Below are positions 38,091 to 46,923 of a DNA stretch of 64,000 nucleotides, one piece after another. The notes under the pieces were generated by a model. That model made no database searches, had not been told where the DNA came from, and was given only the letters and a program-made list of their open reading frames with translations. This DNA comes from Phyllobacterium zundukense. GTDB taxonomy: Bacteria > Pseudomonadota > Alphaproteobacteria > Rhizobiales > Rhizobiaceae. Numbering within the stretch: position 1 is the first letter of the stretch; each line of letters begins with the position of its first letter. The stretch covers positions 248,001 to 312,000 of the forward strand of contig NZ_CP104973.1 in the NCBI RefSeq assembly GCF_025452195.1, in the 5' to 3' direction. Position numbers and translations under genes: made by a program.

Positions 38091-39362
38091 TCAGCGAATG
38101 AGAATGGCCCGCAGATCGTTGACGTTGGTGCCGGTGGGACCGGGCGCATACAAATCGCCGATCGCATCAAACGCGGTCCAGGCATCGTTTTTGTTGAGTG
38201 AGGCCGACGCGTCATGCCCCTTGGCAAATAACCGGGCAATGCTGGTGCTGTCGGCAAATGCGCCGGCATTGTCTTCGGAACCGTCGATGCCATCGGTGTC
38301 GGCCGCAAAGGCGGTGATCCCGTCTGCCCCATCAATGTCGATAGCGAGCGACAGAAGGAATTCGCTGTTGCGACCACCCTTGCCCTTGCCCCGCACTGTC
38401 ACAGTCGTTTCTCCGCCGGAGAGTATGACGACGGGCTTTTTGAATGGTTGATCCTTGGCAAGGACCTGTTTCGCCATTGCCGCATGGACGTGTGCGACTT
38501 CACGTGCTTCGCCTTCGATTGCATCGGAGAGTATGACTGCCTCGACGCCTAAATTGCGAGCGGCCTTCGCAACAGCCTCAAGCGACACACCGGCCGAGGC
38601 AATCACATGATACTCGTGGCCGGCAAAAACCGCATCGGAGGGTTTGGGCGCATCGGCGTTTGCTGAGTGAAGGTGCGCGAGGGCTGCTGCTGGCAGGTCA
38701 AGACTGTAGCGCTCGACGATTTTCAAGGCATCCTCCCGCGTCGTTTCATCGGTCACAGTGGGGCCGGAAGCCACGAAGGCGGGATTGTCGCCGGGAATGT
38801 CCGAGACGATCAGCGAATAGACACGCGCCGGGTGAGCCGCCGCAGCCAGACGTCCACCCTTTATGGTTGATAGATGCTTACGCACAGCATTCATCGCCGC
38901 GATTGGCGCACCGGATGCAAGGAGCATCTTGTTGACGATGATTTCATCCTCAAGGGTCATGCCTAGCGGTGGAGACGGCAACAGTGCAGAACCACCGCCG
39001 GAGATCAACGCGACCACAAGATCGTCTTCTTTCAGCCCCGAGACTATTTCAAGCAGGCGCTTTGAAGCCACCAGACCTGCAGCGTCCGGAACCGGGTGCG
39101 ATGCTTCGATGATCTCGATCTGTTTGCAAGGCGCACCGAATCCATAGCGTGTGACGACGAGACCTTCGAGCGGAGCATCTCCATGTATCGCGGCCCACGC
39201 TTTCTCGAAAGCGCTGGCCATTTGCGCCGAGCCCTTGCCGGCGCCAATGACGATAGTCCGTCCTTTTGGCTTCGGCGGAATATGCGCTGCAATGGTCCGC
39301 TCCGGATCCGCCGCTTCGACTGCTGCCTGAAACAGCTTCGTGAAGAATTCCTTGTCCTGCAT
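38091..39362 (-). CDS. Glycerate 2-kinase / MOFRL family (TtuD/GckA-like)
   Basis: About 423 residues. The N-terminal DUF4147 part has VIGAGKGSAQMASAFE and the phosphate-binding ISGGGSALLPSP; the C-terminal MOFRL domain has ILSGGETTVTVRGKGKGGRNSEF and FAADTDGIDGS. These class II glycerate kinases make 2-phosphoglycerate from glycerate (serine cycle or tartrate/glyoxylate degradation); older annotations say hydroxypyruvate reductase. ATG 39362 or 39371 may be the start. The upstream Dabb gene overlaps it by 4 bases if 39371 is used. Confidence 0.88.
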   Translation of the reverse strand: MQDKEFFTKLFQAAVEAADPERTIAAHIPPKPKGRTIVIGAGKGSAQMASAFEKAWAAIHGDAPLEGLVVTRYGFGAPCKQIEIIEASHPVPDAAGLVASKRLLEIVSGLKEDDLVVALISGGGSALLPSPPLGMTLEDEIIVNKMLLASGAPIAAMNAVRKHLSTIKGGRLAAAAHPARVYSLIVSDIPGDNPAFVASGPTVTDETTREDALKIVERYSLDLPAAALAHLHSANADAPKPSDAVFAGHEYHVIASAGVSLEAVAKAARNLGVEAVILSDAIEGEAREVAHVHAAMAKQVLAKDQPFKKPVVILSGGETTVTVRGKGKGGRNSEFLLSLAIDIDGADGITAFAADTDGIDGSEDNAGAFADSTSIARLFAKGHDASASLNKNDAWTAFDAIGDLYAPGPTGTNVNDLRAILIR

Positions 39363-39367
39363 CGGTC

Positions 39368-39679
39368 TCAAACTTCCATATCAAAAACGAAAACACCGTC
39401 AGTCCCACCGGCGGTCGAAGCAACGATCCGCCCAGCAATTTCCTGATGTTCCGGATGAACAAGATAGGCGTCACGCGCTACCGCATCGGCAAAATCGAGA
39501 ATAAAGCCTTCAGAAAATCCCTTGTCCATGCCCTCCTCAGGGCTGACATTTGCCCCGGACATGATGGTCAGCGCACCCTTCAGCTTTGCGCACAAAATTT
39601 GAAGATCGCGGTAGATGGACTGGCGGTCCAATGACGGCACGTCGTCACGAAAACGCAGAAATACACAATGACGGATCAT
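39368..39679 (-). CDS. Dabb family (stress-responsive A/B barrel) protein
   Basis: 103 residues of the dimeric alpha/beta-barrel type: IRHCVFLRFRDDVPSLDRQ at the start, a central KGFSEGFILDFADAVARDAYLVHPEHQEIA, the typical Dabb ending. Cofactor-free fold; members are small enzymes or stress proteins. It is coupled to the glycerate kinase gene downstream. Confidence 0.82.
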   Translation of the reverse strand: MIRHCVFLRFRDDVPSLDRQSIYRDLQILCAKLKGALTIMSGANVSPEEGMDKGFSEGFILDFADAVARDAYLVHPEHQEIAGRIVASTAGGTDGVFVFDMEV

Positions 39680-39794
39680 AGAAGTGACTTTCCTTGCAAG
39701 GCGTGGCGCATCCTGACGACATTCCTCGAAATTGCGAGCGCTATTTCGAGTTGCTTCAAAATTATCATTTCAAAGGGGCCGGCGACTATATAGC

Positions 39795-41093
39795 TCAAGA
39801 TAGAAGCTGTTCCACGGACAGCGCCATGGCCAGCAGCCGTCTGTCTGCGCCATGTCGAGCGACAAGCATCAGTCCGCCCGGCAAAGTCAGGCCCGGCATT
39901 GGCAGACTGATCGCAGCAAGATCGAACTGATTGGCGACCTGTGTGTTGCGCAGGAGCAGCGTCTCAACCCGCTTGTAAACGGCGTCGTCCCTCACCGAGG
40001 CGATCGTTGGCGCGGCAATAGGTGTTGTCGGCAAGGCGAAGAGATCATAAGCGGAAATACGTTGATCCATCTGCCGCACCAGCGCCTGTCGCTTCTGCAT
40101 CAGCTTAATATAATCGGATTCGGAAACACCAAGACGACGCAAGAGCGGACGCTGGACGCGCTGATCAACGTCGAGCGTCTCATCATGCAACCACTCAGCA
40201 TGAATCCGGCTGGCTTCAATGCCGGCGATAGAACCGATCGACGTCGCATTGGCCAACGCATCGATCAGATCATCTACCGTAGAATCGAAAATGATCGCTC
40301 CCGCTTTTGCGCAAGCCTCCAGGCATTGTTCGAAGGTATCGGCAATCGGCTTTTCCATCTCCGCAAACAATTGCCCTCGCGGTACACCTATCCGCAGTCC
40401 ATTCAGCGAAATCGCCTCAGGGACCGGAACCGCCTCCCCGCTCATAACAGCATCGGCGATCGCGCAATTGGTAACCGACCGTGCCAATGGCCCGATGGAA
40501 TCGAGACTTGGTGACAACGGAAACGCACCTTGCAGCGGCACACGCTTGGCTGTCGGTTTAAATCCAACGACTCCGTTCAGCGCTGCAGGAATGCGCACCG
40601 ACCCTCCCGTATCAGAGCCTATGGAAATTTCGCTGGTATCCTCCGCCACCGATATACCGGCGCCAATGGACGATCCACCGGCGACGCGATCCGGATCGAC
40701 AGCGTTCGGCGCTGTCGGATAGTGCGGGTTCAGGCCGACAGCGGTGAACGCAAATTCAGTCATGATCGTCTTGCCGATGATCACCACCCCGGCAGCACGT
40801 AGTCTTTCAATAATGAGAGCGTCGGCAATTGCCGGGTTGGCCGTACGCCGGATGGTCGAACCGGCCAGGGTCGGTTCGCCTGCGACATCGAAAAGATCCT
40901 TGATCGACACAATCCGCCCGTCGAGCGGTCCGAGACCCGCCCCCTCGCGCCGGCGGCGATCGGCAGCATCAGCCTCGCGGCGCGCCGTTTCGGGATAGAG
41001 TTTGACGAAGACGCGCTCATCTTTGTCGCCTGCCGTCAGTCGCGCCAGTCTTTCCTCAAGCCTGTCTCGAGCGGTCGTTACTGGCTGTGACAT
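39795..41093 (-). CDS. Amidase signature family protein
   Basis: 432 residues with the full Ser-cisSer-Lys triad: Lys 65 (IVSIKDLFDVAG), Ser 141 (AGGSSIGAG) and Ser 165 (SDTGGSVRIPAAL). Hydrolyses an amide; substrate not predictable (family includes GatA-like, indoleacetamide and carbamate hydrolases). It stands alone, 115 bases from the Dabb gene on the same strand. Confidence 0.9.
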   Translation of the reverse strand: MSQPVTTARDRLEERLARLTAGDKDERVFVKLYPETARREADAADRRRREGAGLGPLDGRIVSIKDLFDVAGEPTLAGSTIRRTANPAIADALIIERLRAAGVVIIGKTIMTEFAFTAVGLNPHYPTAPNAVDPDRVAGGSSIGAGISVAEDTSEISIGSDTGGSVRIPAALNGVVGFKPTAKRVPLQGAFPLSPSLDSIGPLARSVTNCAIADAVMSGEAVPVPEAISLNGLRIGVPRGQLFAEMEKPIADTFEQCLEACAKAGAIIFDSTVDDLIDALANATSIGSIAGIEASRIHAEWLHDETLDVDQRVQRPLLRRLGVSESDYIKLMQKRQALVRQMDQRISAYDLFALPTTPIAAPTIASVRDDAVYKRVETLLLRNTQVANQFDLAAISLPMPGLTLPGGLMLVARHGADRRLLAMALSVEQLLS

Positions 41094-41210
41094 GGTTTAT
41101 CCTGAATAGATAGAAGGGTCTTGCTGGCCCTTATAGCTGCAAGTATCTGTTCATGAAAAGCCTCGCATCGAAAGCTGGCGGCAAGCGATCAAATCGCCTC
41201 ATACCGGTAT

Positions 41211-41254
41211 GCACCAAAAGCAATGCTGCTGTGCAACATTCGCAATTTTAAATC
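41211..41254 (+). promoter_or_regulatory. Shared upstream element of the DUF1127 gene (copy 2)
   Basis: Matches 37450-37493 upstream of the anti-Shine-Dalgarno RNA: GCACCAAAAGCAATGCTGCT against GCACAAAATGCATTGCTGCT, followed in both by TGCAA-ATT and TTAAATC. It lies about 56-99 bases before the DUF1127 start. Conservation between two otherwise unrelated transcripts indicates a common activator site plus promoter. Confidence 0.65.
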
Positions 41255-41309
41255 GATACAGATCGCAGCATAATTGTTTTCAGGGAGGGCAATAAAAGGG
41301 GTAAGACCA

Positions 41310-41453
41310 ATGAGCCTTCGCAACCGTATTCACAAATATCGTCAGTACCGGCAGAATCTCCACGAACTGCGTTCGTGCACCGATCGCAATCTTGCTGATC
41401 TCGGCATCGCACGCACGGACATCCGGCGTATTGCCTGGATGGCCTGCATCTAA
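41310..41453 (+). CDS. DUF1127 small protein
   Basis: A 47-residue basic protein starting at ATG 41310, with AGGGGTAAG upstream. It has the DUF1127 pattern: an Arg-rich helix (LRNRIHKYRQYRQNLHELR) followed by DRNLADLGIARTDIRRIA. Short DUF1127 proteins in alphaproteobacteria affect RNA turnover, phosphate and carbon metabolism or stress responses, and in Rhodobacter one is co-transcribed with CcsR RNAs. Here the analogous RNA is at 37.5 kb but has the same upstream element. Confidence 0.88.
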   Translation: MSLRNRIHKYRQYRQNLHELRSCTDRNLADLGIARTDIRRIAWMACI

Positions 41454-41524
41454 TAGACAATCGTGCCGTTGAATTGATAGCGCCGCAGCTCAAAGCTGCC
41501 GGCGCTGTTTTCGTTTAAAGGTCT

Positions 41525-41650
41525 AGATTCCCGGAACGCTCGCGACATGCTGTCGATTACCGGCTTGGCCAGGTATTCGAAGAAAGTGCGCTCGTGCGTT
41601 GAATAAGAATATCTGCAAGCATCGCCGGGGCGATTAAACCAGAATGCGGG
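41525..41650 (-). pseudogene. Remnant of a HlyD/PrsE-type secretion adaptor (3' end)
   Basis: On the minus strand ERTFFEYLAKPVIDSMSRAFRE (from 41593 to about 41528) matches the conserved C-terminus of type I secretion membrane-fusion proteins, preceded by a degraded RPGDACRYSYST where the family has a PGMPxEVxIxTGERT-type motif. Upstream no HlyD sequence remains. A remnant of an RTX-type exporter is likely. The rest of 41454-42211 carries only the promoter region of the LuxR gene. Confidence 0.5.
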
Positions 41651-42040
41651 CGTTGCAGATTTCGTGCTTCTGTTCGCCCGTCTTATCAGCCACGAATGCG
41701 ATGGAAAAAATACATCACATCGATATACGCTACTTATGTTTACGTGGTGATACTTGGTGCAACTCCAGACAGGTACTATAAAATCCAAGCCGGCGGACGT
41801 TGTGGCCCGCGATGGCCCTGATCCAAACCTACCAATGTTGCTTAGACCTTTTGGCTGCACCCGACTGCGCGAGTCGCCCTCTGGCCAAGCCAACTAGTCA
41901 TCGGACTTTACGGTAGTTTTTCTACTCACGGCGCCAAAACGGACGCCAAAAATGGGCGACCGCGGGTTCAACACGAACAATAGTGGATCGGCCCAGGCCG
42001 GACAACCCACCGTCTTTGCAGGCTAAATCACACTTGCTTA

Positions 42041-42058
42041 TGTCACGACCGCGTCACG
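42041..42058 (+). promoter_or_regulatory. LuxR-associated motif, copy 1
   Basis: TGTCACG-ACC-GCGTCACG, 153 bases before the luxR-type start at 42212. The same 7+3+8 motif (16 of 18 identical) lies in the same orientation upstream of the paralog at 51472. Candidate auto- or cross-regulatory site. Confidence 0.55.
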
Positions 42059-42211
42059 CGCCATTTATTAATCCTCTATTAATCAACACGGGTAGCGGGG
42101 GCTTACTGTCAGGTTGAGGCAAATGAATAAAAGAACTTATTGGGCTAAGCGAAAACGCAAATAAATCCTGAAGAGAAATACTCTTCTCATCAAAGGGCGT
42201 AGGGAACTATT

Positions 42212-43030
42212 ATGAGCGGAACAACACCTGATCATATTCATTATGCAGCAAAGCTTGAAGGCGACTCAAAGTTCAAAAGTGGCATATTCATCTATGCCGA
42301 ATCGGGAGTGGTATTTCAGGGCCTGGTTCAATCCCTGGAGAGAACATTTCCCGACATTGATGTTCACCTGTCCAGCAAATTCGTCGAGTACGAAAAGTTT
42401 GATGAAGATGTCGGCCTCGTGCTTATTCACAGCGGCTTTGTCGCCGATGTAACCGAGTGCATCGCACGTTTCAAAAAGCGCTTTCCCAGCGCATCGATCA
42501 CAATGATGATCGATGAAAACAGCGCCGGTTTACAAGAGTTGAACAGCCTGTTCGATAACCGGCAGGTCCAGGGACTTCTCCCCTTCAGTCTCAAACTCGA
42601 TATCTGGCTGGCGGTGATCTGGCTGCTGCTGAATGGCGGTGAATATTATCCTTCGGCGATTATCCGTTCAATCGAGAAGAATTCGAACATGGCCGGTGGC
42701 CAGGCACATGCGTTCGGCAACCAAGGAAAAAACAGTTCGGGCGTCGTCAAGCAGATCAAGACCCTGACGCTCCGCGAAACTCAGATATTGGAACTCCTGT
42801 CGGAAGGCCTGCAGAACAAAATCATTGCGGATCGCCTGACATTGTCCGAACACACCGTCAAGGTTCATGTGCACAATCTTATTCGCAAGCTTCGGGTTCA
42901 CAATCGCACCCAAGCCGCAGCGGTATACCGGAACAGCATGGATCAGGAGGCGTACCAGCCCCCTTTTAAAGCGTACGGTACGGGCATGGGTCGCGTGGAC
43001 GGCTCGATTGAGATGGCCCGGGCCGTATAA
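42212..43030 (+). CDS. LuxR/FixJ-family transcriptional regulator (paralog 1)
   Basis: 272 residues. The N-terminal domain (about 20-140) is receiver-like but lacks the usual phosphoacceptor Asp (the third strand reads VGLVLIHSGF). The C-terminal LuxR helix-turn-helix is at about 183-240 (LTLRETQILELLSEGLQNK, IIADRLTLSEHTVKVHVHN). It is closely related to the regulator at 50684, with near-identical opening SGIFIYAESGVVFQGLVQSLE. Lack of an acidic pocket suggests control by ligand or protein contact, not phosphorylation. It flanks the RiPP island on the left. Confidence 0.88.
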   Translation: MSGTTPDHIHYAAKLEGDSKFKSGIFIYAESGVVFQGLVQSLERTFPDIDVHLSSKFVEYEKFDEDVGLVLIHSGFVADVTECIARFKKRFPSASITMMIDENSAGLQELNSLFDNRQVQGLLPFSLKLDIWLAVIWLLLNGGEYYPSAIIRSIEKNSNMAGGQAHAFGNQGKNSSGVVKQIKTLTLRETQILELLSEGLQNKIIADRLTLSEHTVKVHVHNLIRKLRVHNRTQAAAVYRNSMDQEAYQPPFKAYGTGMGRVDGSIEMARAV

Positions 43031-44195
43031 GTCAAACAATGTCCCGCATTAATGATGTATTGATGCTGGTGGGCGAACTCAACGATAGGTGGACGAACAC
43101 CAAAAGCGTGTTCATCTACCTGATTGCCCACCTCTTAACTCCGACAAGGAAGTTGCAAGTGTCATCTTTCTGACACTTGAACACGACCAAAGCCCGCATC
43201 GATCTGCTGGAGCGCCTGGCAAAGATTCGCTCGACAAAGTCCGGAAACCAAAAGTGCCGTACTCACGATAACGGGCGGGGTGACGCGCGAGCAGCGCCTG
43301 CGCAACAATACAACCATTGTATTCATTCGTTTGGCAACACAGGAGCTTTGCATCGACCCAGCTGATGGGAATCGTCGATATGGACACAATTTGAAATATG
43401 GAAAAGTCGAAGCGCTGGACGATGCCGAGAAGAAGCTAATCCAAGGGACAATCGACGCCTTTATCCATGTGAACAAATCGATCTGTCATTCACAAAGCTC
43501 AAAAACAATCCAGGTCTGACGGGCCAAGCGCACAAGCGCCAAAAGTTGTATCTTGAAATTAATCGCTGACTGCAAATGCGAAGGGCTCTGTTTCTGGAGC
43601 TATAATAATTATTACTATGGTTTCGCTAGTACTGTTAATCAATTTTAATTATTGACGAAAAGTCAATATACTATAACTTATTTGTCAAAAGCGAATCGAA
43701 AAAACTACAAAATAAAGAAGAACTATAAATACAAATAAAGTATTTTTCAGAATGTCCGCATCTGTATTTCGTTGTAACTATCAGTACTTCTTGGTGGGGC
43801 AAGGGGAGCTCAGGTTATATGGCATATAACCACGGTCTTGGCGGTAGTGCCTTGAGTTTTTCTGAACTGCCAAGGCAAATAGAGGAATGAATGGGGTCGT
43901 TGGGGGGCCCGAGTTATGCCGTATAGAAGAAAACCGCTGAACGAACAGCGGAGAAAAAACACAATGGGAACGGGCCGCCTTCTCCAAGAGATGGCGTCCT
44001 TTATCCCTGCGATTGCCGGGCTCACCGTCCAGTTCCCGGCATCGGCCAGAACTTTCCTGGCCACGCGTGGCAAAGAGTTTCTCCGTTGCACATCCCAATC
44101 CAAGGCAGAAGGCAGTTGCCGAGCATAGCGCCGGCCCTGCCCCAGGCCAAAGGAACGGGAAAAGCAATCTCACGCAACATTTGCCAAGGGTATTT
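43031..44195. other. Long non-coding or decayed interval with palindromes
   Basis: No gene I can support in 1,165 bases. An open frame at 43280-43519 has no recognisable family. Features: TATTGAC/GTCAATA (43650-43668) in an AT-rich tract; a perfect 19-bp palindrome GGTTATAT-GGC-ATATAACC (43813-43831); and CCGCTG/CAGCGG (43934-43951), followed on the minus strand by TTTTCTTCT, a likely reverse-strand terminator. The composition suggests decayed or regulatory DNA. Confidence 0.5.
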
Positions 44196-44456
44196 ATGCG
44201 AAATCGTCTGCAGACATTCTGCCCCTCAAAGACAGTGCATTCACGCATCGTGAACGCACTGTGGATAGAGTTTGGTGGAACCCCATGGAATATGCCGCCA
44301 GATTGGGAGCCCGAGCGAGCATGGGCGCGACAGCTTGACCTGACACTGATTCCCAATCTCGGCCCGATGTCCGTCGCAATTCTCGATCAATGGCTTGCCG
44401 CCGACGATGATGACGAAAGTGATGAGGGCACAGAGCGGACTGGCGGCGCGGAGTAG
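44196..44456 (+). CDS. Small hypothetical protein
   Basis: 86 residues from ATG 44196 with AAGGG eight bases upstream. A central LDLTLIPNLGPMSVAILDQWL resembles the helix-hairpin-helix of alpha-CTD-type domains, ending in an acidic tail (LAADDDDESDEG). Codon use is coding-like. No confident homology; longer in-frame starts upstream to 44013 are less likely. Confidence 0.5.
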   Translation: MRNRLQTFCPSKTVHSRIVNALWIEFGGTPWNMPPDWEPERAWARQLDLTLIPNLGPMSVAILDQWLAADDDDESDEGTERTGGAE

Positions 44457-44491
44457 CTCTCTTCCAGAAATTTTATCCAGACACGAGAAAG

Positions 44492-44515
44492 AAAAACGCG
44501 CCCCGGAAGGGCGCG
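44492..44515 (-). terminator. Rho-independent terminator, minus strand
   Basis: CGCGCCC (44497-44503)/GGGCGCG (44509-44515) with an A-run at 44492-44496. Read on the minus strand this is a GC hairpin followed by TTTTTC, a good intrinsic terminator for transcription coming from tfuA or from the small reading frame at 44609-44698. Confidence 0.7.
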
Positions 44516-44608
44516 CAATGCGTGGCTTTCACCTGTCGTTTTCTGAACTTTATTTTGTAACTAATCCCCTACTAGACCAGTGCTACGCCGAAATTCTGAG
44601 TTTACTGT

Positions 44609-44698
44609 TTATAGAATATTTAGAATTCCGGCGTAGGTCCCCACTGACTGCCCGCTTGCTCCCACACACGCTTGAATGCTTTTTTGTTTTGTTTTCAT
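44609..44698 (-). CDS. Candidate 29-residue peptide
   Basis: A short frame MKTKQKSIQACVGASGQSVG followed by TYAGILNIL, on the RiPP strand, between tfuA and the terminator at 44492. It has no clear Shine-Dalgarno, so translation is uncertain; it also lies across an imperfect inverted repeat (44583-44597/44622-44636). A LuxR-type motif copy is 42 bases upstream of its start. Confidence 0.25.
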   Translation of the reverse strand: MKTKQKSIQACVGASGQSVGTYAGILNIL

Positions 44699-44738
44699 GC
44701 GTTAAACTTGCGACCACGTGATGAGATTATGTTTCACA

Positions 44739-44756
44739 GCGTTACGCAAGCGTGAC
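44739..44756 (-). promoter_or_regulatory. LuxR-associated motif, weaker copy 3
   Basis: On the minus strand GTCACG-CTT-GCGTAACG has the same 3-base spacing and half-sites as the motifs upstream of the two luxR genes, with one change in the right half. It lies downstream of tfuA, pointing towards the 29-codon frame and terminator. Confidence 0.35.
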
Positions 44757-44840
44757 TCAAATGCCTTTTTCTCGTGTTTTTTCAAGAAGTCACGTAATTA
44801 ATATGGGTTAGGCGCAATCAGGACGAAATAATCAATAAGT

Positions 44841-45581
44841 TCAGACCCGAAGCTTGCTCCACTGCGTGGTTTCGTTGAATTGCCATCCGGCGAAATCAGG
44901 CTGCAGCTCTGTGACCGGTTTAGCGCTTTTACGCTCCAGAAGAACGTCGAGCAGCACCGCGGCATCTTCACGCTTGATATTGCGGATATGTGGTTTCAAT
45001 CGTTCGGCCGCGCGATCGATGTCGGGCGCGACAACCTCGAATATCCGCCGCCAGGTCCGTTCCTTGAAAAACACGGCATCGGCGCGCGCGCGAATGAGAG
45101 TGTATTCCCCGGCATCGATTGTTCCGGCGGCAAGCGCCGCATCGAGCGTCGCGTCGATGGTCACCATGGCTTCGCTGAAGGCGATGTAGCCGAATTCGGC
45201 CGGCGCATGAACCTGCGCGACGGCCGCATCGTCTTCCAGGCCGCCAAAGGCATAGCGCTCGAACACGTCGCCAATGCCGATCATGCCAAACGGATGGCAC
45301 TCGGCAGCGCGCAGGGCGCCCATGCTGGCCGCGCCGTAAACGGTGGCTCCGCGCGACAGCGCGTAGAGAATCTCCTTGTGCCAGACCGCGGCAACGTCTT
45401 CGAACCGCCCGTCGACCACTGCGATGACGCGAAAGCCTTGATCTACCGCATGGGTGATATCACCGCATTTGGCCGGACCGCGGCAGGTCAACCCATATTC
45501 AGGCAGCACGCGGTCTTCACCGCCTCGCACAGGTACAAATTCAGTTCCGGAAAGGCTTGGGCCCGCAAACAGGATCTTCAT
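44841..45581 (-). CDS. tfuA: TfuA-like protein (YcaO partner)
   Basis: 246 residues of the TfuA family: N-terminal ILFAGPSLSG, the core VWHKEILYALSRG and GAASMGALRAAEC (about 66-95), then FGMIGIGDVFERY. TfuA was named from the trifolitoxin locus of Rhizobium; with YcaO, homologs catalyse peptide-backbone thioamidation (shown for methyl-CoM reductase and thioviridamide/thiovarsolin-type peptides). It starts 9 bases after ycaO with GGAGAGGG, so the two are translationally linked. It is the last gene of the RiPP operon. Confidence 0.92.
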   Translation of the reverse strand: MKILFAGPSLSGTEFVPVRGGEDRVLPEYGLTCRGPAKCGDITHAVDQGFRVIAVVDGRFEDVAAVWHKEILYALSRGATVYGAASMGALRAAECHPFGMIGIGDVFERYAFGGLEDDAAVAQVHAPAEFGYIAFSEAMVTIDATLDAALAAGTIDAGEYTLIRARADAVFFKERTWRRIFEVVAPDIDRAAERLKPHIRNIKREDAAVLLDVLLERKSAKPVTELQPDFAGWQFNETTQWSKLRV

Positions 45582-45590
45582 CGCCCTCTC

Positions 45591-46847
45591 CTATTGCCGA
45601 AGCATGGCGTTGAGCGCACGGCCGCCAAAGCGATGCTTGCGGATACCGGCCGGACTTTCCAGCTCGTTGACCAAAACACGGCAGACTGACATTCCGTAAT
45701 CCTCGCCGCCCATGGGAACGACAACGACGCTGCCAATACCGCGCCGGCGCAAGGGTTCGAGATAGGTTTCGAGGCTGGCGCGGTCCGCGGGTTCTGGCTC
45801 GTCAAACCGCCAGTGACCGGCCGGTTCGGCGTGGATATAGACGCCGAGATCCGGCGCAAGGCGCTGCGCATATTCGGATGGGTCGAAATCATCGCGTGCA
45901 CCGGAAATATTGGTGATTCGTGTCTGGGCTGCCTCGGTTATAGCCCGCATAGCTGCAACGCACGGCGACAAATGGCAACCATAACCAGCGGCCAGATCGA
46001 AATGCAGATAAGTGCCATGCTGTGTCGCCGGGCTGATCGTCGCCATGAACACCGGCAGGCCAATATCCGACGTTACGTTGAACAGCCGCAAGACAAAGTT
46101 TGCCGTGGCGATCCGCTCCGCCAGCCAGTCAATGCCGCTATCTCCGAAAACCGCCGGATCGACGCAATGCGCCTGCACACCTGCGTCGCGTTGAAAGCGC
46201 CATAACTCCGTCGCATCGCGTTCGACACGCTCGCACAATCCGTGAATGACTGCTTCCAGCAGGCAATTGCCCGAGGCAAGGCCATCGGTCGATTGGCAAT
46301 AATGCCAGGACTGCCGCGCCGACGTGAAATCGAGCGAAACCAGTTCGCGCGGCACAAAAACCGGCTTTTGTTTCAAAAGGTCGAAGCCTTCGAGCCAATA
46401 ATCGTTCTCATCGGCTCCGGCCTCGTCCGCGCCACGCATCAACAGCATGCGCCCATCAAAAACATCGTGGCCGGCGTCACGTAGCTCGCGGCGGCTGGCG
46501 GCAAAGGAAGCGAGCGGAACATCTTCCGCAATGGCGATTTCGGCCGCCTCCATCACAGCGGAAGCGCGGGCATGCGCGGCACTGATGCCTTTGCCCTGGC
46601 TGACGGCCAATGTCCGGCTATTGGGCCGCACGGCCATCCACACGGGAATGCCGATCCGGTCGAGGCCGGTCACCTCTGCCATCCGGACGATGCCCAAACG
46701 CGGAAAGTGCGGCCGCAACCGGTTCACGGTTTCGTCCGCATCGATCAGTCTTGTCGATGACGGTTCTCCTGGACGGAAAGCAGAACGAAGGTTCGCTTCG
46801 TCTGCCGCCAGCCGGTCAAGAACCGGTACCTCGGCCAATGGTTTCAT
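45591..46847 (-). CDS. YcaO-family ATP-dependent cyclodehydratase/thioamidation enzyme
   Basis: 418 residues from ATG 46847 (GGAG upstream; the frame opens at 46877). Nucleotide-binding residues keep the spacing of E. coli YcaO: Glu 100 and Glu 103 (VMEAAE), Glu 198, Glu 206, Glu 209 and Arg 210 (LLEAVIHGLCERVER), and Glu 305/Arg 310 (ITEAAQTR). The C-terminus lacks the PxPxP end of azoline-forming YcaOs, consistent with the TfuA-dependent thioamide type. It phosphorylates a peptide-bond amide oxygen to activate it. It is 76 bases downstream of a repeat-containing peptide gene, the likely substrate. Confidence 0.93.
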   Translation of the reverse strand: MKPLAEVPVLDRLAADEANLRSAFRPGEPSSTRLIDADETVNRLRPHFPRLGIVRMAEVTGLDRIGIPVWMAVRPNSRTLAVSQGKGISAAHARASAVMEAAEIAIAEDVPLASFAASRRELRDAGHDVFDGRMLLMRGADEAGADENDYWLEGFDLLKQKPVFVPRELVSLDFTSARQSWHYCQSTDGLASGNCLLEAVIHGLCERVERDATELWRFQRDAGVQAHCVDPAVFGDSGIDWLAERIATANFVLRLFNVTSDIGLPVFMATISPATQHGTYLHFDLAAGYGCHLSPCVAAMRAITEAAQTRITNISGARDDFDPSEYAQRLAPDLGVYIHAEPAGHWRFDEPEPADRASLETYLEPLRRRGIGSVVVVPMGGEDYGMSVCRVLVNELESPAGIRKHRFGGRALNAMLRQ

Positions 46848-46923
46848 TGCCACTCCATCAGGCCGCAAAGCACGCATTTATTGCAAACTATCCAGATGCT
46901 GGATAACGCGCTTGCAACAGTGT

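Noticed and set aside
41450..41893. Intact 147-residue gene on the minus strand
   Set aside because: Only about 25 residues resemble a known family (HlyD C-terminus); the rest is unnatural in composition, so only a pseudogene fragment is called.
43280..43519. 79-codon plus-strand frame
   Set aside because: No recognisable family or clear ribosome-binding site; left as unexplained in the gene-poor interval.
43781..44356. 191-codon minus-strand frame
   Set aside because: Cys/Arg/Ser-rich with no motif, and it crosses a minus-strand terminator hairpin; overlaps a better small plus-strand gene.
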